This document shows, piece after piece, positions 25,744 through 35,295 of a stretch of 64,000 nt of DNA. Position 1 is the first letter of the stretch; every line of letters begins with the position of its first letter. The stretch is from Sphingobium sp. CAP-1. Lineage in GTDB: Bacteria; Pseudomonadota; Alphaproteobacteria; Sphingomonadales; Sphingomonadaceae. The notes under the pieces were generated by a model. That model saw only the letters and a program-made list of their open reading frames with translations. It had not been told where the DNA came from and made no database searches. The DNA is taken from NCBI RefSeq assembly GCF_009720145.1, contig NZ_CP046253.1, positions 744,001-808,000 on the forward strand, in the 5' to 3' direction. Both the position numbers and the translations under genes were made by a program.

Positions 25744-27327
25744 TCAGGCCGCTTGCGCCGCATCCTCGCTGGCCGGCAAGCGGATCAGATAGTCGAAGGC
25801 CGACAGCGCCGCCGTTGATCCCGCGCCCATCGCGATCACGATCTGCTTATAGGGGACCGTCGTGCAGTCGCCCGCCGCGAAGATGCCCGGCTGGCTGGTT
25901 TCGCCACGCGCATCGATCTCGATCTCGCCGCGCGTCGACAGGGCGATGCTGTCCTTCAGCCATTCGGTGTTCGGCACCAGCCCGATCTGGACGAAAATGC
26001 CCTCCAGTTCGATATCATGATCGGCGCCATGGTTGCGGTCCTTGTAGGAAAGGCCTGTCACCCGCTCGCCATTGCCCGACACCCTGGTCGTCAGCGCCGA
26101 AGTAATGATCTTGACGTTGGGCAGGCTGGCGAGCTTGCGCTGCAACACCGCATCGGCGCGAAGCTGGCTGTCAAACTCGATCAGCGTCACATGGGCGACG
26201 ATGCCGGCCAGGTCGATCGCCGCCTCGACACCGCTATTGCCGCCGCCGATCACCGCCACGCGCTTGCCCTTGAACAGCGGGCCGTCGCAATGCGGGCAAT
26301 AGGCCACGCCCTTGTTGCGATATTCCTCTTCGCCCGGCACGCCCATCTGCCGCCAGCGCGCGCCGGTGGACAGGATCAGCGTGCGGCCCTTCAGCGACGC
26401 GCCATTGTCCAGCACGACCTCATGATAGCCACCCTCAGCCTTGGCCGGAATCAGCTTCGCCGCCTTTTGCAGGTTCATGATTTCGACATCATAATCCCTG
26501 ACATGCGCCTCCAGCGCCGACGCCAGCTTCGGCCCCTCGGTACGGGTGACGGAGATGAAATTCTCAATGTCCATCGTGTCCAGCACCTGTCCGCCGAAAC
26601 GTTCGGCCGCAACGCCGGTGCGAATGCCCTTGCGCGCCGCATAGATGGCCGCCGCCGCGCCGGCGGGACCGCCGCCGATCACCAGCACCTCGAATGGGTC
26701 CTGCGCCTTGATCTTCGCGGCCGCGCGGGCTTCGGCGCCGCTGTCGATCTTCGCGACAATCTGTTCCAGTTCCATCCGGCCTTGCCCAAATGGCTCGCCG
26801 TTCAGGAAGATGGTCGGCACGGCCATCACCTTGCGCGCGTCCACCTCCGCCTTGAACAGCCCGCCGTCGATCGCGACATGGCTGATCCGGGGGTTGAGGA
26901 CGGCCATCAGGTTGAGCGCCTGCACCACGTCGGGGCAATTCTGGCAGGACAGCGAGAAATAGGTTTCGAACGCGAAGTCGCCGTCCAGATCCCTGATCTG
27001 CTGGATCAGGTCTTGCGCCGCCTTGGACGGATGGCCGCCGACCTGGAGCAGCGCCAGCACCAGCGAGGTAAATTCATGCCCCATCGGCAGGCCGGCGAAG
27101 GTCACGCCGATGTCGGTGCCGGCGCGACGGATCAGGAAGCTGGGCTTGCGCGCGTCATGCCCGGCCAGCACCAGCGACACCTTGTCCGACAGTTCGGCGA
27201 TCTGCGTCAGCAATGCTTCCAGTTCGCGCGATTTCGCGCCCTCGTCCAGCGAGGCGACCAGTTCGATCGGCTGGGTGATGTTCGCCATATAGGCTTTGAG
27301 CTGACCCTTGAGATTTGCGTCCAACAT
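25744..27327 (-). CDS. ahpF: alkyl hydroperoxide reductase subunit F
   Basis: 527 residues from MLDANLKGQLKAYMANITQPIEL. The N-terminal double-thioredoxin-like domain carries the relay pair in LSCQNCPDVVQAL (about residues 128-131). The flavin part has FAD motif VLVIGGGPAGAAAAIYAARKG (about 215), redox pair CPHCDG (about 343-346), the NADH motif VAVIGGGNSGVEAAIDLAG, and IFAAGDCTTVPYKQI near the end. It passes electrons from NADH to AhpC. It lies downstream of ahpC on the same strand, with a terminator-like hairpin between. Confidence 0.95.
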   Translation of the reverse strand: MLDANLKGQLKAYMANITQPIELVASLDEGAKSRELEALLTQIAELSDKVSLVLAGHDARKPSFLIRRAGTDIGVTFAGLPMGHEFTSLVLALLQVGGHPSKAAQDLIQQIRDLDGDFAFETYFSLSCQNCPDVVQALNLMAVLNPRISHVAIDGGLFKAEVDARKVMAVPTIFLNGEPFGQGRMELEQIVAKIDSGAEARAAAKIKAQDPFEVLVIGGGPAGAAAAIYAARKGIRTGVAAERFGGQVLDTMDIENFISVTRTEGPKLASALEAHVRDYDVEIMNLQKAAKLIPAKAEGGYHEVVLDNGASLKGRTLILSTGARWRQMGVPGEEEYRNKGVAYCPHCDGPLFKGKRVAVIGGGNSGVEAAIDLAGIVAHVTLIEFDSQLRADAVLQRKLASLPNVKIITSALTTRVSGNGERVTGLSYKDRNHGADHDIELEGIFVQIGLVPNTEWLKDSIALSTRGEIEIDARGETSQPGIFAAGDCTTVPYKQIVIAMGAGSTAALSAFDYLIRLPASEDAAQAA

Positions 27328-27503
27328 CGTTTCTGTCTCCATGGGTTGGGCGCGCCATGTCCGGGGCGCACAAAAGCATCGGGCGGAAAAGCAGGAACCG
27401 TTTTCCGCATCGCCGATGCGACAACAACAACCATCCTGTCGCCGGACAGGTGCGACCCGAAGGCCCGGCGTTCAAGATAGCGATGAATGTCGTGAGAATA
27501 AAA

Positions 27504-27546
27504 GCCCGCCGGACCGGGGAGGATGCCTCGACCCAGCCCGGCGGGC
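27504..27546 (-). terminator. terminator-like hairpin after ahpC
   Basis: Minus strand: GCCCGCCGGG (27537-27546) pairs with TCCGGCGGGC (27504-27513), nine clear pairs with a 23-base loop, followed by TTTTATTCTC. It would reduce read-through from ahpC to ahpF. Confidence 0.65.
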
Positions 27547-27559
27547 GCCGTGTCAGGTC

Positions 27560-28123
27560 TTAGATCTTGCCGACCAGGTCGAGCGACGGGGCCAGCGTGG
27601 CTTCGCCTTCTTCCCACTTGGCGGGGCAGACTTCGCCCGGATGGCTGGCCCAATATTGCAGCGCCTTCACCTTGCGCAGCAGTTCGGCCGCGTTACGACC
27701 CACGCCCTCCGGGGTGATTTCAACGAGCTGGATCACGCCTTCGGGATCGAGGACGAAGGTGCCGCGGTCGGCCAGACCGACGCCTTCACGCAGCACGCCG
27801 AACTGGTTCGACAGCGCGTGATTCTGGTCGCCCAGCATATAATAGTTGATCTTGCCGATCGCCGGCGAGGTGTCGTGCCAGGCCTTGTGGCAGAAATGGG
27901 TGTCGGTCGACACCGAATAGACTTCCACGCCCATGCCCTGAAGGGTCGGGTAGATATCGGCCAGATCCTCCAGCTCGGTCGGGCAGACGAAGGTGAAGTC
28001 GGCGGGATAGAAGAAGAATACGGCCCACTTGCCCTTCACATCGGCGTCGGTAACGTCGACAAACTTGCCTTCCTTGTAAGCGGTGGCCTTGAACGGCGCG
28101 AGCGGGGTGTTGATGAGAGCCAT
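27560..28123 (-). CDS. ahpC: alkyl hydroperoxide reductase subunit C (typical 2-Cys peroxiredoxin)
   Basis: 187 residues from MALINTPLAPFKATAYKEGKF. Peroxidatic Cys47 is in DFTFVCPTELEDL, and resolving Cys166 is in HPGEVCPAKWEEG. The length and both motifs match AhpC of the AhpCF system, which reduces H2O2, organic peroxides and peroxynitrite. The ATG at 28123 was chosen because the frame upstream lacks family similarity and AGGAAA precedes this ATG. A TetR-type gene lies upstream on the same strand, separated by a weak hairpin. Confidence 0.96.
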   Translation of the reverse strand: MALINTPLAPFKATAYKEGKFVDVTDADVKGKWAVFFFYPADFTFVCPTELEDLADIYPTLQGMGVEVYSVSTDTHFCHKAWHDTSPAIGKINYYMLGDQNHALSNQFGVLREGVGLADRGTFVLDPEGVIQLVEITPEGVGRNAAELLRKVKALQYWASHPGEVCPAKWEEGEATLAPSLDLVGKI

Positions 28124-28234
28124 GGGCTTCCTTTTCCTCACAGTGAATGTTGCGATTGCGAACACCCCAATAGGGACAGGGATGATTCGGGGGAAATTGG
28201 TTTTCTTGGATGCGTTAAGTGAGAAAAGCGATTA

Positions 28235-28257
28235 CAGCCGCCCATATTGATCGGCTG
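28235..28257 (-). terminator. weak hairpin after the TetR gene
   Basis: CAGCCG and CGGCTG (28235-28240 and 28252-28257) form a six-bp stem 8 bases past the regulator's stop. A loose TTTTC tract lies about 10 bases beyond. It may separate the regulator from ahpC. Confidence 0.4.
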
Positions 28258-28264
28258 CTTCACC

Positions 28265-28918
28265 TTATCCGGCGAGCGCCTGATTCATCGCTTTCTCAAC
28301 CATTTCCTGCGCTTCCTCCGGCGAAAAGGCCGATCGGTCAAGGCAGAGTTCCAGCCACAGCCCGTCGACCAGCGCGGTCAGACTGATCGCGGCGATGCGC
28401 GCCTGCGCGTCGCTCATCGCCGGCGCGGCGGCGCGCAGCAGCGATTCGAGTTGCGCGCGCGAACCGCCATAGACATCGGCATGGACGGCAGCGATTTCGG
28501 GATCGGACTTGACCAGGCTCCAGAAAGCGATCCAGGTCGCCAGCAGATCAGGGTCCAGCACCGGGGCCATGAAATTGGCCTGAAGGCAGGCGCGCAGCCG
28601 GGCGCGCGGATCGGCTCCCGCCGCATCGACCGCGGCGTCGAGCGCGGCCGACACCTTGCCGCCGACATCGGCATAGGTCGCCAGTATCAGGGCATTCACC
28701 CCGTCAAAATAATGGGTCAGCAGGCCCGACGACACGCCGGCCTGCGCACAGATGGCCCGTACCGACGTTCCCCCCACGCCCTTTTCGGCCAGGCAACGCG
28801 CCGTCGCCTCGATCAGCGCCTGCCGCCGCACATCCGGCGTTTCCCTTACGAAACGCGCCCGTTCGCGTGTCCTGACCACGCGACTCTCCCTCTTTCTGTC
28901 CATCGTCATTCCCCCCAT
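28265..28918 (-). CDS. TetR/AcrR family regulator, BetI-like
   Basis: 217 residues. The DNA-binding part is TPDVRRQALIEATARCLAEKG... with the recognition helix AGVSSGLLTHYFDG (about residues 61-74). The C-terminal part (LATWIAFWSLVKSDPEIAAVHADVYGGSRAQLESLL, DGLWLELCLDRSAFSPEEA) is the BetI-type ligand domain. BetI represses choline-to-betaine genes, but none are nearby, so the effector here is unknown. An ATG five codons in (28903) is an alternative start. It is divergent from the small lipoprotein gene at 29011. Confidence 0.82.
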   Translation of the reverse strand: MGGMTMDRKRESRVVRTRERARFVRETPDVRRQALIEATARCLAEKGVGGTSVRAICAQAGVSSGLLTHYFDGVNALILATYADVGGKVSAALDAAVDAAGADPRARLRACLQANFMAPVLDPDLLATWIAFWSLVKSDPEIAAVHADVYGGSRAQLESLLRAAAPAMSDAQARIAAISLTALVDGLWLELCLDRSAFSPEEAQEMVEKAMNQALAG

Positions 28919-29010
28919 CTCCCTTTGGGCGCAGACAGGGGCAGTGACAAGGGATCGAACCCGCCATTTCAGGGGTTTTCCAGGGAAATGACCTCCAGGG
29001 AGACAGAAAT

Positions 29011-29475
29011 ATGACGCGTGCGCCCTTTATTCCGCTGCTGGCGGCCCTGCTGCTGGCCGGCTGCACTCAAAAGGCCGACCATAGCGACGCCGCCAATGCG
29101 GGCGCGAGTGCCCCCATGATCGAGACTGTCGATGATGCCGACACGGTCCCGACCAATGCAGCGGCGGCGGCGGCCGATGCGCGCCTGCCCACCGATGACT
29201 GGGTCGGACGCTGGACCGGGCCGGAAGGGCTGTTCCTCGACATCCAGCCCTCGCCCAACGGCAAGCCCGGTCATTACGCCCTGACCAACAGGGACAATCT
29301 CGACCGTCAGGCCGACTATCCGGGCGTCGCCGACGGCGCGACCATCCGCTTCGTGCGCGACGGCCAGGATCTGGCGATCCATCCGGGAAAGGGCGACGAG
29401 ACGGGCTTCAAACATCTGGCGGGCAAGGCCGACTGCCTGATCGTCATCGCGCGGCAGGAGGGTTATTGCCGATAG
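29011..29475 (+). CDS. small lipoprotein of unknown function
   Basis: 154 residues starting MTRAPFIPLLAALLLAGCTQKADHSD, with lipobox LAGC and lipidated Cys at residue 18. A disordered Ala/Asp-rich stretch follows, then a compact domain beginning DDWVGRWTGPEGLFLDIQPSP and ending near DCLIVIARQEGYCR. Two Cys late in the mature part may form a disulfide. I do not recognise the domain. A CCAGGGAG site lies before the ATG. Confidence 0.75.
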   Translation: MTRAPFIPLLAALLLAGCTQKADHSDAANAGASAPMIETVDDADTVPTNAAAAAADARLPTDDWVGRWTGPEGLFLDIQPSPNGKPGHYALTNRDNLDRQADYPGVADGATIRFVRDGQDLAIHPGKGDETGFKHLAGKADCLIVIARQEGYCR

Positions 29476-29500
29476 GGCCGATGCGCGCAGCGCTCGCTAC

Positions 29501-30178
29501 CTACCGCCGTCCCCAACTCCCGAAGATCGCCGGATCAATCTCCAGCATCGGCAAGCCCGCATCCTCGGCGTCGGGCCTGGACGGCAATGCAAGGGGCGGT
29601 CCCTTGCCCGCCCCGAAACTGACCACCGCGCTGCCCGGATCGCTCAGCACCAGCGGGTCGAGTTTCAGCGCCGCCGTCAGCCGCGCCTGCGTCACTTCCA
29701 CCAGCGTCCCCATCTTCGTCAGCGCGAACAGGTCGCGGGCGAAGGCATAGGGCAGGCGGATGCAGCCATGGCTGGCGGGATAGCCCGGATTATGCCCGGC
29801 ATGGAGCGCGATCCCGGTCCAGGTCAGCCGCTGCATATAGGGCATGGGCGCATTGCTGTAGAGGTTGGAGCGGTGCCATTGCCGTTTTTGCAGGATCGGA
29901 TAGTCGCCGGTCGGGGTGCGATGCCCTTTCATCCCCGTGGACACGCTGGACAGGCCGATCAGCCGGTCGCCGCTATAGACATGGATCATCTGCTTTTCGA
30001 TGCTGATGACCATATAGATTGGCCCGTCCCCCGTTCCGCCCCGCGCCCCCTGCCCCAGCCAGCGATATTGGCCCGGCGCCAGTGTCGCTTCCTGCGGCTG
30101 CGCCGGGCTGGCCGCCGACAGGGCAAGCGCCAGCGCGCTGATGACGACGCACAGAAAAGATGGCCGGAAAACAGGCAT
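29501..30178 (-). CDS. L,D-transpeptidase (YkuD domain)
   Basis: 225 residues with a signal peptide (MPVFRPSFLCVVISALALALSAASPAQPQ). The YkuD domain runs from YMVISIEKQMIHVYSGDRLIG to the active site HAGHNPGYPASHGCIRLPYAFA, where Cys is the acyl nucleophile (about residue 158). It makes 3-3 cross-links in peptidoglycan or attaches proteins to it in the periplasm. It is divergent from ilvD. Confidence 0.9.
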   Translation of the reverse strand: MPVFRPSFLCVVISALALALSAASPAQPQEATLAPGQYRWLGQGARGGTGDGPIYMVISIEKQMIHVYSGDRLIGLSSVSTGMKGHRTPTGDYPILQKRQWHRSNLYSNAPMPYMQRLTWTGIALHAGHNPGYPASHGCIRLPYAFARDLFALTKMGTLVEVTQARLTAALKLDPLVLSDPGSAVVSFGAGKGPPLALPSRPDAEDAGLPMLEIDPAIFGSWGRR

Positions 30179-30400
30179 AACGCCTTCTTAACCATGATCC
30201 GCGCCAGCGCCAGTCCGGCCACGCGCAGCGATCCCATGTTGGGACAAGCTTCGAAACCGCTTCGCTCGCAACAAAATGACGCCCCTGGCCACCGCGCCAT
30301 GCGTAAAGCCTGACAAGGGCGGCGAAGAGGAATAATATGTTTCACACGGCCGCCCCCAGCCTGTAGAGGGGCCGCTTCATCGCCTTGAAGGACCGAAACA

Positions 30401-32251
30401 ATGCCCGCCTACCGCTCCCGCACCACCACCCACGGCCGCAACATGGCGGGCGCGCGCGGTCTTTGGCGCGCAACCGGCATGAAGGACGAGGATTTCGGCA
30501 AGCCGATCATCGCGATCGCCAACAGCTTCACCCAGTTCGTGCCCGGCCATGTCCATCTGAAGGATCTGGGCCAGCTCGTCGCGCGCGAGATCGAGGCGGC
30601 GGGCGGCGTGGCCAAGGAATTCAACACCATCGCGGTCGATGACGGCATCGCCATGGGCCATGGCGGAATGCTCTATTCGCTGCCTAGCCGCGATCTGATC
30701 GCCGACAGCGTCGAATATATGGTCAACGCCCATTGCGCCGACGCGATCGTGTGCATCTCCAACTGCGACAAGATCACGCCCGGCATGTTGATGGCGGCGA
30801 TGCGCCTCAACATCCCGGTCGTCTTTGTTTCGGGCGGGCCGATGGAAGCGGGCAAGACCGTGGTGCGCGGCAAGAAGGTGGCGCTCGACCTGGTCGACGC
30901 CATGGTCGTCGCCGCCGACGAAAGCTACACGGACGAGGAAGTCCAGACGATCGAACGGTCGGCCTGCCCCACTTGCGGCAGTTGTTCGGGCATGTTCACC
31001 GCCAATTCGATGAACTGCCTGACCGAGGCGCTGGGCCTGTCGCTGCCCGGCAATGGATCGACGCTGGCGACCCATGCCGACCGCGAACGCCTGTTCCGGG
31101 AAGCCGGTCATCTGATCGTCGACATCACCAAGCGCTATTATGAGCAGGATGACGAGAGCGTCCTGCCGCGCAACATCGCCAATTTCGCCGCGTTCGAAAA
31201 TGCGATGAGCCTGGACATCGCCATGGGCGGCTCCTCCAACACGGTGCTGCACCTGCTCGCCGCCGCGTTCGAAGGCGGCATCGATTTCACCATGGCCGAT
31301 ATCGATCGCCTGTCCCGCCGCGTCCCCTGCCTGTGCAAGGTCGCGCCTGCCAAGAATGACGTGCATATGGAGGATGTCCACCGCGCCGGTGGCATCATGG
31401 CCATATTGGGCGAACTGGAACGCGCCGGCCTGATCGACGCATCGCTGCCCACCGTCCATGCGCCGACCATGGCCGCCGCGCTCGCCCGCTGGGACATTGG
31501 TCGCACCAATAGCGAGGAAGTGCGCAACTTCTATCGCGCCGCGCCCGGCGGCGTGCCGACGCAGGTGGCGTTCAGCCAGTCGGCCCGCTGGGAGGAACTG
31601 GACACCGACCGTGAAAAGGGCGTGATCCGCTCGGTCGAACATGCCTTTTCCAAGGATGGCGGCATCGCCGTCCTCTCCGGCAATCTCGCGCCCGAAGGCT
31701 GCATCGTGAAAACCGCCGGCGTTGATGAAAGCATCCTTGTGTTCCACGGGACAGCGCGCGTCTATGAAAGCCAGGATGCCGCGGTCGCGGGCATATTGGG
31801 CAATGAGGTCAAGGCGAATGATGTCGTCATCATCCGCTATGAAGGGCCGAAGGGGGGGCCGGGGATGCAGGAAATGCTCTACCCGACCAGCTATCTGAAG
31901 TCGAAAGGGCTGGGAAAGGCCTGTGCCCTCATCACCGATGGGCGCTTCTCCGGTGGCACGTCCGGCCTGTCGATCGGCCATGTCTCGCCCGAAGCGGCCG
32001 AAGGCGGCCTGATCGCGCTGGTGCAGACGGGCGACCCGATCATCATCGACATTCCCGCCCGCGTCATCAAGGTCGATCTGGACGACGCCATCCTCGACGC
32101 CCGCCGCGCCGAGATGGAGGCGCGCGGGGCCAAGGCGTGGAAGCCCTTCGGCCGCAAGCGCGACGTGTCCCCCGCGCTCCGCGCCTATGCCGCGATGACC
32201 ACCAACGCCGCCAAGGGTGCAGTGCGCGACGTAAGCCAGATCGAACGCTGA
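30401..32251 (+). CDS. ilvD: dihydroxy-acid dehydratase
   Basis: 616 residues starting MPAYRSRTTTHGRNMAGARGLW, the canonical IlvD start. Cluster cysteines lie in CISNCDKITPGMLMAAMRL (about residues 119-128) and ACPTCGSCSGMFTANSMNC (about 190-201), and the C-terminal ITDGRFSGGTSGLSIGHVSPEAAEGG is intact. It makes the 2-keto acids of valine and isoleucine synthesis. It is clearly distinct from the sugar-acid paralogue at 11032-12834. It is followed by a 286-base gap before the leucine-catabolic operon. Confidence 0.97.
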   Translation: MPAYRSRTTTHGRNMAGARGLWRATGMKDEDFGKPIIAIANSFTQFVPGHVHLKDLGQLVAREIEAAGGVAKEFNTIAVDDGIAMGHGGMLYSLPSRDLIADSVEYMVNAHCADAIVCISNCDKITPGMLMAAMRLNIPVVFVSGGPMEAGKTVVRGKKVALDLVDAMVVAADESYTDEEVQTIERSACPTCGSCSGMFTANSMNCLTEALGLSLPGNGSTLATHADRERLFREAGHLIVDITKRYYEQDDESVLPRNIANFAAFENAMSLDIAMGGSSNTVLHLLAAAFEGGIDFTMADIDRLSRRVPCLCKVAPAKNDVHMEDVHRAGGIMAILGELERAGLIDASLPTVHAPTMAAALARWDIGRTNSEEVRNFYRAAPGGVPTQVAFSQSARWEELDTDREKGVIRSVEHAFSKDGGIAVLSGNLAPEGCIVKTAGVDESILVFHGTARVYESQDAAVAGILGNEVKANDVVIIRYEGPKGGPGMQEMLYPTSYLKSKGLGKACALITDGRFSGGTSGLSIGHVSPEAAEGGLIALVQTGDPIIIDIPARVIKVDLDDAILDARRAEMEARGAKAWKPFGRKRDVSPALRAYAAMTTNAAKGAVRDVSQIER

Positions 32252-32537
32252 TCGCGGCGCGCCGGTGCCGCCTGCTGCGAAGCGCTGGTTCAGTCGGTCG
32301 CCGGGATTGTCGTCACGACGGCGAATCCCGGCGCCGCGTTCAGGCGGACGAAACCGCCAGCATCCGTGCGTCGCCCCGAATGCGGTGCCGAACAGTTCCG
32401 CCAAGGTGTTGGCAGCCTGAAAATGGCAGATCGGCTACCGATCATTCATAGATAAAAGCTATGTACTAGTTTCGTTTAGTTCAATTTTCCTAATCCTTTC
32501 CAATCGGATATCTTTCGCTCAGCAAAGAGAGGTTCGA
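32252..32537. other. intergenic region before the leucine operon
   Basis: 286 bases with no convincing gene. The first half is GC-rich with a short hairpin near 32300-32335 (GGGATTGTCG/CGACGGCGAATCCC-like, imperfect). The last 90 bases are AT-rich and should hold the liuA promoter, and AGAGAGG precedes the liuA start. Confidence 0.5.
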
Positions 32538-33692
32538 ATGGCAGATTTTGAATTCGATCTCGGCGACAATGCCGACATGATCCGTGAATCGACGGCGCGC
32601 TTCGCCGCCGACCGCATTGCCCCCCTTGCCGCGAAGATCGACGCAGAGGACTGGTTCCCTCGCGATCTGTGGCCCGAAATGGGCGCCCTCGGCCTGCACG
32701 GCATCACCGTGGGCGAGGAAGATGGCGGCCTGGGCCTTGGCTATCTGGAACATGTCATCGCGCAGGAAGAGGTCGCGCGGGCATCCGCTTCGATCGGCCT
32801 GTCCTATGGCGCGCATTCGAACCTTTGCGTCAATCAGATCCGCCGCTGGGCCAATGCGGAGCAGAAGGCCCGCTACCTGCCCAGGCTGATTTCCGGCGAA
32901 CATGTCGGCAGCCTTGCCATGTCGGAAGCGGGCGCGGGTTCCGATGTCGTGTCGATGAAGCTGAAAGCGGAAAAGAAGGGCGATCGCTACGTCCTCAATG
33001 GCACGAAATTCTGGATCACCAACGCGGCTTATGCCGACACGCTGGTCGTCTATGCCAAGACCGACCCGGACGCGGGATCGCGCGGCATCACCACCTTCCT
33101 GATCGAGAAGGATTTCAAGGGCTTCTCGATCGGGCAGAAGATCGACAAGGTTGGTATGCGCGGTTCGCCCACGGCCGAACTGGTGTTCGACGATTGCGAG
33201 GTGCCCGCAGAAAATGTGATGGGCGCGGTCGGCGACGGCGTCGCTATCCTGATGTCCGGCCTCGACTATGAGCGCACCGTGCTGTCGGGCATCCAGTTGG
33301 GCATCATGCAGGCCTGCCTGGACGTGGTGATCCCCTATCTGCGCGAGCGCAGGCAATTCGGCCGGCCGATCGGCGAGTTCCAACTGATGCAGGCGAAGGT
33401 CGCCGACATGTATGTCGCGCTCAACAGCGCGCGCGCCTATGTCTATGCGGTGGCGAAGTCGTGCGACGCGGGGCGGACCACGCGCTTCGACGCGGCGGGC
33501 GCGATCCTGCTGGCCAGCGAGAATGCCGTGAAAGTCGCGCTGGAGGCGGTTCAGGCGCTGGGCGGCGCTGGCTATACGAAGGACTGGCCGGTGGAACGCT
33601 ATATGCGCGACGCCAAGCTGCTGGATATTGGCGCGGGTACCAACGAAATCCGCCGGATGCTGATCGGCCGCGAACTGATGGGCGCGCAATGA
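32538..33692 (+). CDS. liuA: isovaleryl-CoA dehydrogenase
   Basis: 384-residue acyl-CoA dehydrogenase. FAD-binding motifs are LAMSEAGAGSDVVSMKLKAEKK (about residues 129-150) and NGTKFWITNAAYADTLVVYAKT; the catalytic Glu is in GLDYERTVLSGIQLGIMQACLD (about residue 247), the position used by isovaleryl-CoA dehydrogenases rather than medium-chain types. QALGGAGYTKDWPVERYMRDAKL follows. It converts isovaleryl-CoA to 3-methylcrotonyl-CoA in leucine breakdown. Its TGA overlaps the next ATG. Confidence 0.93.
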   Translation: MADFEFDLGDNADMIRESTARFAADRIAPLAAKIDAEDWFPRDLWPEMGALGLHGITVGEEDGGLGLGYLEHVIAQEEVARASASIGLSYGAHSNLCVNQIRRWANAEQKARYLPRLISGEHVGSLAMSEAGAGSDVVSMKLKAEKKGDRYVLNGTKFWITNAAYADTLVVYAKTDPDAGSRGITTFLIEKDFKGFSIGQKIDKVGMRGSPTAELVFDDCEVPAENVMGAVGDGVAILMSGLDYERTVLSGIQLGIMQACLDVVIPYLRERRQFGRPIGEFQLMQAKVADMYVALNSARAYVYAVAKSCDAGRTTRFDAAGAILLASENAVKVALEAVQALGGAGYTKDWPVERYMRDAKLLDIGAGTNEIRRMLIGRELMGAQ

Positions 33693-35290
33693 GCGCCCCC
33701 GTTCTCGGCACTAGGCTCAATCCCGACAGCCCGGAGGCGCAGGCGCGCGCAACCCATAATCGCGCGCTGGCGGACGAGTTGCGCTGCAAAGTGGCGACAG
33801 CCGCACGGGGCGGATCGGACAGCGCGCGCGACAGGCATGTGGCGCGTGGCAAGCTGTTGCCACGCGACCGGGTGGAACGACTGCTCGATCCCGGCTCCCC
33901 CTTTCTGGAGGTGGGGCAACTGACGGCGAATGGCCTCTATGGCGACGCAGTGCCGGGCGCGGGCATCATCGCCGGGATCGGCATGGTGTCTGGCCGACAG
34001 GTGATGATCGCGTGCAACGACGCCACGGTAAAGGGCGGCACCTATTTCCCGCTCACGGTCAAGAAGCATCTGCGCGCGCAGGAGATCGCGGCCGAAAACC
34101 GCCTGCCCTGCATCTATCTGGTCGATAGCGGCGGCGCGAACCTGCCCAACCAGGCGGAAGTGTTTCCCGACAAGGAGCATTTCGGCCGCATCTTCTTCAA
34201 CCAGGCGAACATGTCGGCGCAGGGTATCCCCCAGATCGCCTGCGTCATGGGAAGCTGCACAGCGGGCGGCGCCTATGTCCCCGCCATGTCCGACGAAACG
34301 GTGATCGTGCGCAATCAGGGCACGATCTTCCTGGCCGGGCCGCCGCTGGTGCAGGCGGCGACGGGCGAGGTGATCAGCGCGGAGGATCTGGGCGGTGGCG
34401 ACCTGCACGGGCGCAAGTCCGGCGTGGTCGATCATGTCGCCGACAGTGACGAACATGCGCTGGCCATCGTGCGCGACATTGTCTCCACCTTTGGCAAGCC
34501 ACATGATCCGGGGCTGGACATCCGCGCGCCGCGACCACCGAAATATCCGGTCGAGGATCTCTATTCCATCATCCCGGAAGATGTGCGCGCGCCCTATGAC
34601 GTGCATGAAGTGATCGCGCGGCTGGTCGACGGGTCGGAATTTCATGAGTTCAAGGCGCTTTACGGCGCCTCGTTGGTCTGCGGCTTCGCCCATATCTGGG
34701 GCAAGCCGGTGGCGATTCTGGCGAACAACGGTGTGCTGTTCAGCGAAAGCGCGCAGAAAGGCGCGCATTTCATCGAACTGGCCTGTCAGCGGCGCGTGCC
34801 TCTGCTGTTCCTCCAGAATATCTCCGGCTTCATGGTCGGCGGCAAATATGAGGCCGAAGGCATCGCCAAACATGGCGCCAAGCTGGTGACGGCGGTGGCG
34901 ACCGCCAGCGTGCCCAAGATCACGATCCTGATCGGCGGCAGTTTCGGCGCAGGCAATTACGGCATGTGCGGCCGCGCCTACGCCCCCCGTTTCCTGTTCA
35001 CCTGGCCCAACAGCCGGATCAGCGTGATGGGCGGGGAACAGGCGGCGTCGGTGCTGGCCACCGTCCATCGCGACGCGGCCAGATGGACGCCGGAGGAAGC
35101 CGAAGCCTTCAAGGCGCCGGTCCGCCAGAAATATGAGGATGAAGGCAATCCCTATTATGCCACCGCCCGCCTGTGGGACGATGGTATCATCGACCCGGCC
35201 CAGACCCGCGACGTGCTGGGCCTCGCCCTTTCTGCCTGCCTGAACGCGCCGATCCCCGATCGGCCGCAGTTCGGCCTGTTCAGGATGTAA
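33689..35290 (+). CDS. liuB: 3-methylcrotonyl-CoA carboxylase, carboxyltransferase (beta) subunit
   Basis: 533 residues from MSAPVLGTRLNPDSPEAQA. Two crotonase-like halves are visible. The N half has YLVDSGGANLPNQAEVFPDKEHFGRIFFNQANMSA and CVMGSCTAGGAYVPAMSDE. The C half has VAILANNGVLFSESAQKGAHFIELACQRRVPLLFLQNISGFMVGG and ILIGGSFGAGNYGMCGRAY. These strings are standard for methylcrotonyl-CoA carboxylase beta. It transfers carboxyl from biotin to methylcrotonyl-CoA. Start chosen by the ATGA overlap with liuA. Confidence 0.95.
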   Translation: MSAPVLGTRLNPDSPEAQARATHNRALADELRCKVATAARGGSDSARDRHVARGKLLPRDRVERLLDPGSPFLEVGQLTANGLYGDAVPGAGIIAGIGMVSGRQVMIACNDATVKGGTYFPLTVKKHLRAQEIAAENRLPCIYLVDSGGANLPNQAEVFPDKEHFGRIFFNQANMSAQGIPQIACVMGSCTAGGAYVPAMSDETVIVRNQGTIFLAGPPLVQAATGEVISAEDLGGGDLHGRKSGVVDHVADSDEHALAIVRDIVSTFGKPHDPGLDIRAPRPPKYPVEDLYSIIPEDVRAPYDVHEVIARLVDGSEFHEFKALYGASLVCGFAHIWGKPVAILANNGVLFSESAQKGAHFIELACQRRVPLLFLQNISGFMVGGKYEAEGIAKHGAKLVTAVATASVPKITILIGGSFGAGNYGMCGRAYAPRFLFTWPNSRISVMGGEQAASVLATVHRDAARWTPEEAEAFKAPVRQKYEDEGNPYYATARLWDDGIIDPAQTRDVLGLALSACLNAPIPDRPQFGLFRM

Positions 35291-35295
35291 GGACC

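Noticed and set aside
30377..32404. 675-codon minus-strand frame opposite ilvD
   Set aside because: The ilvD protein is unmistakable on the other strand; the shadow frame has no domain.
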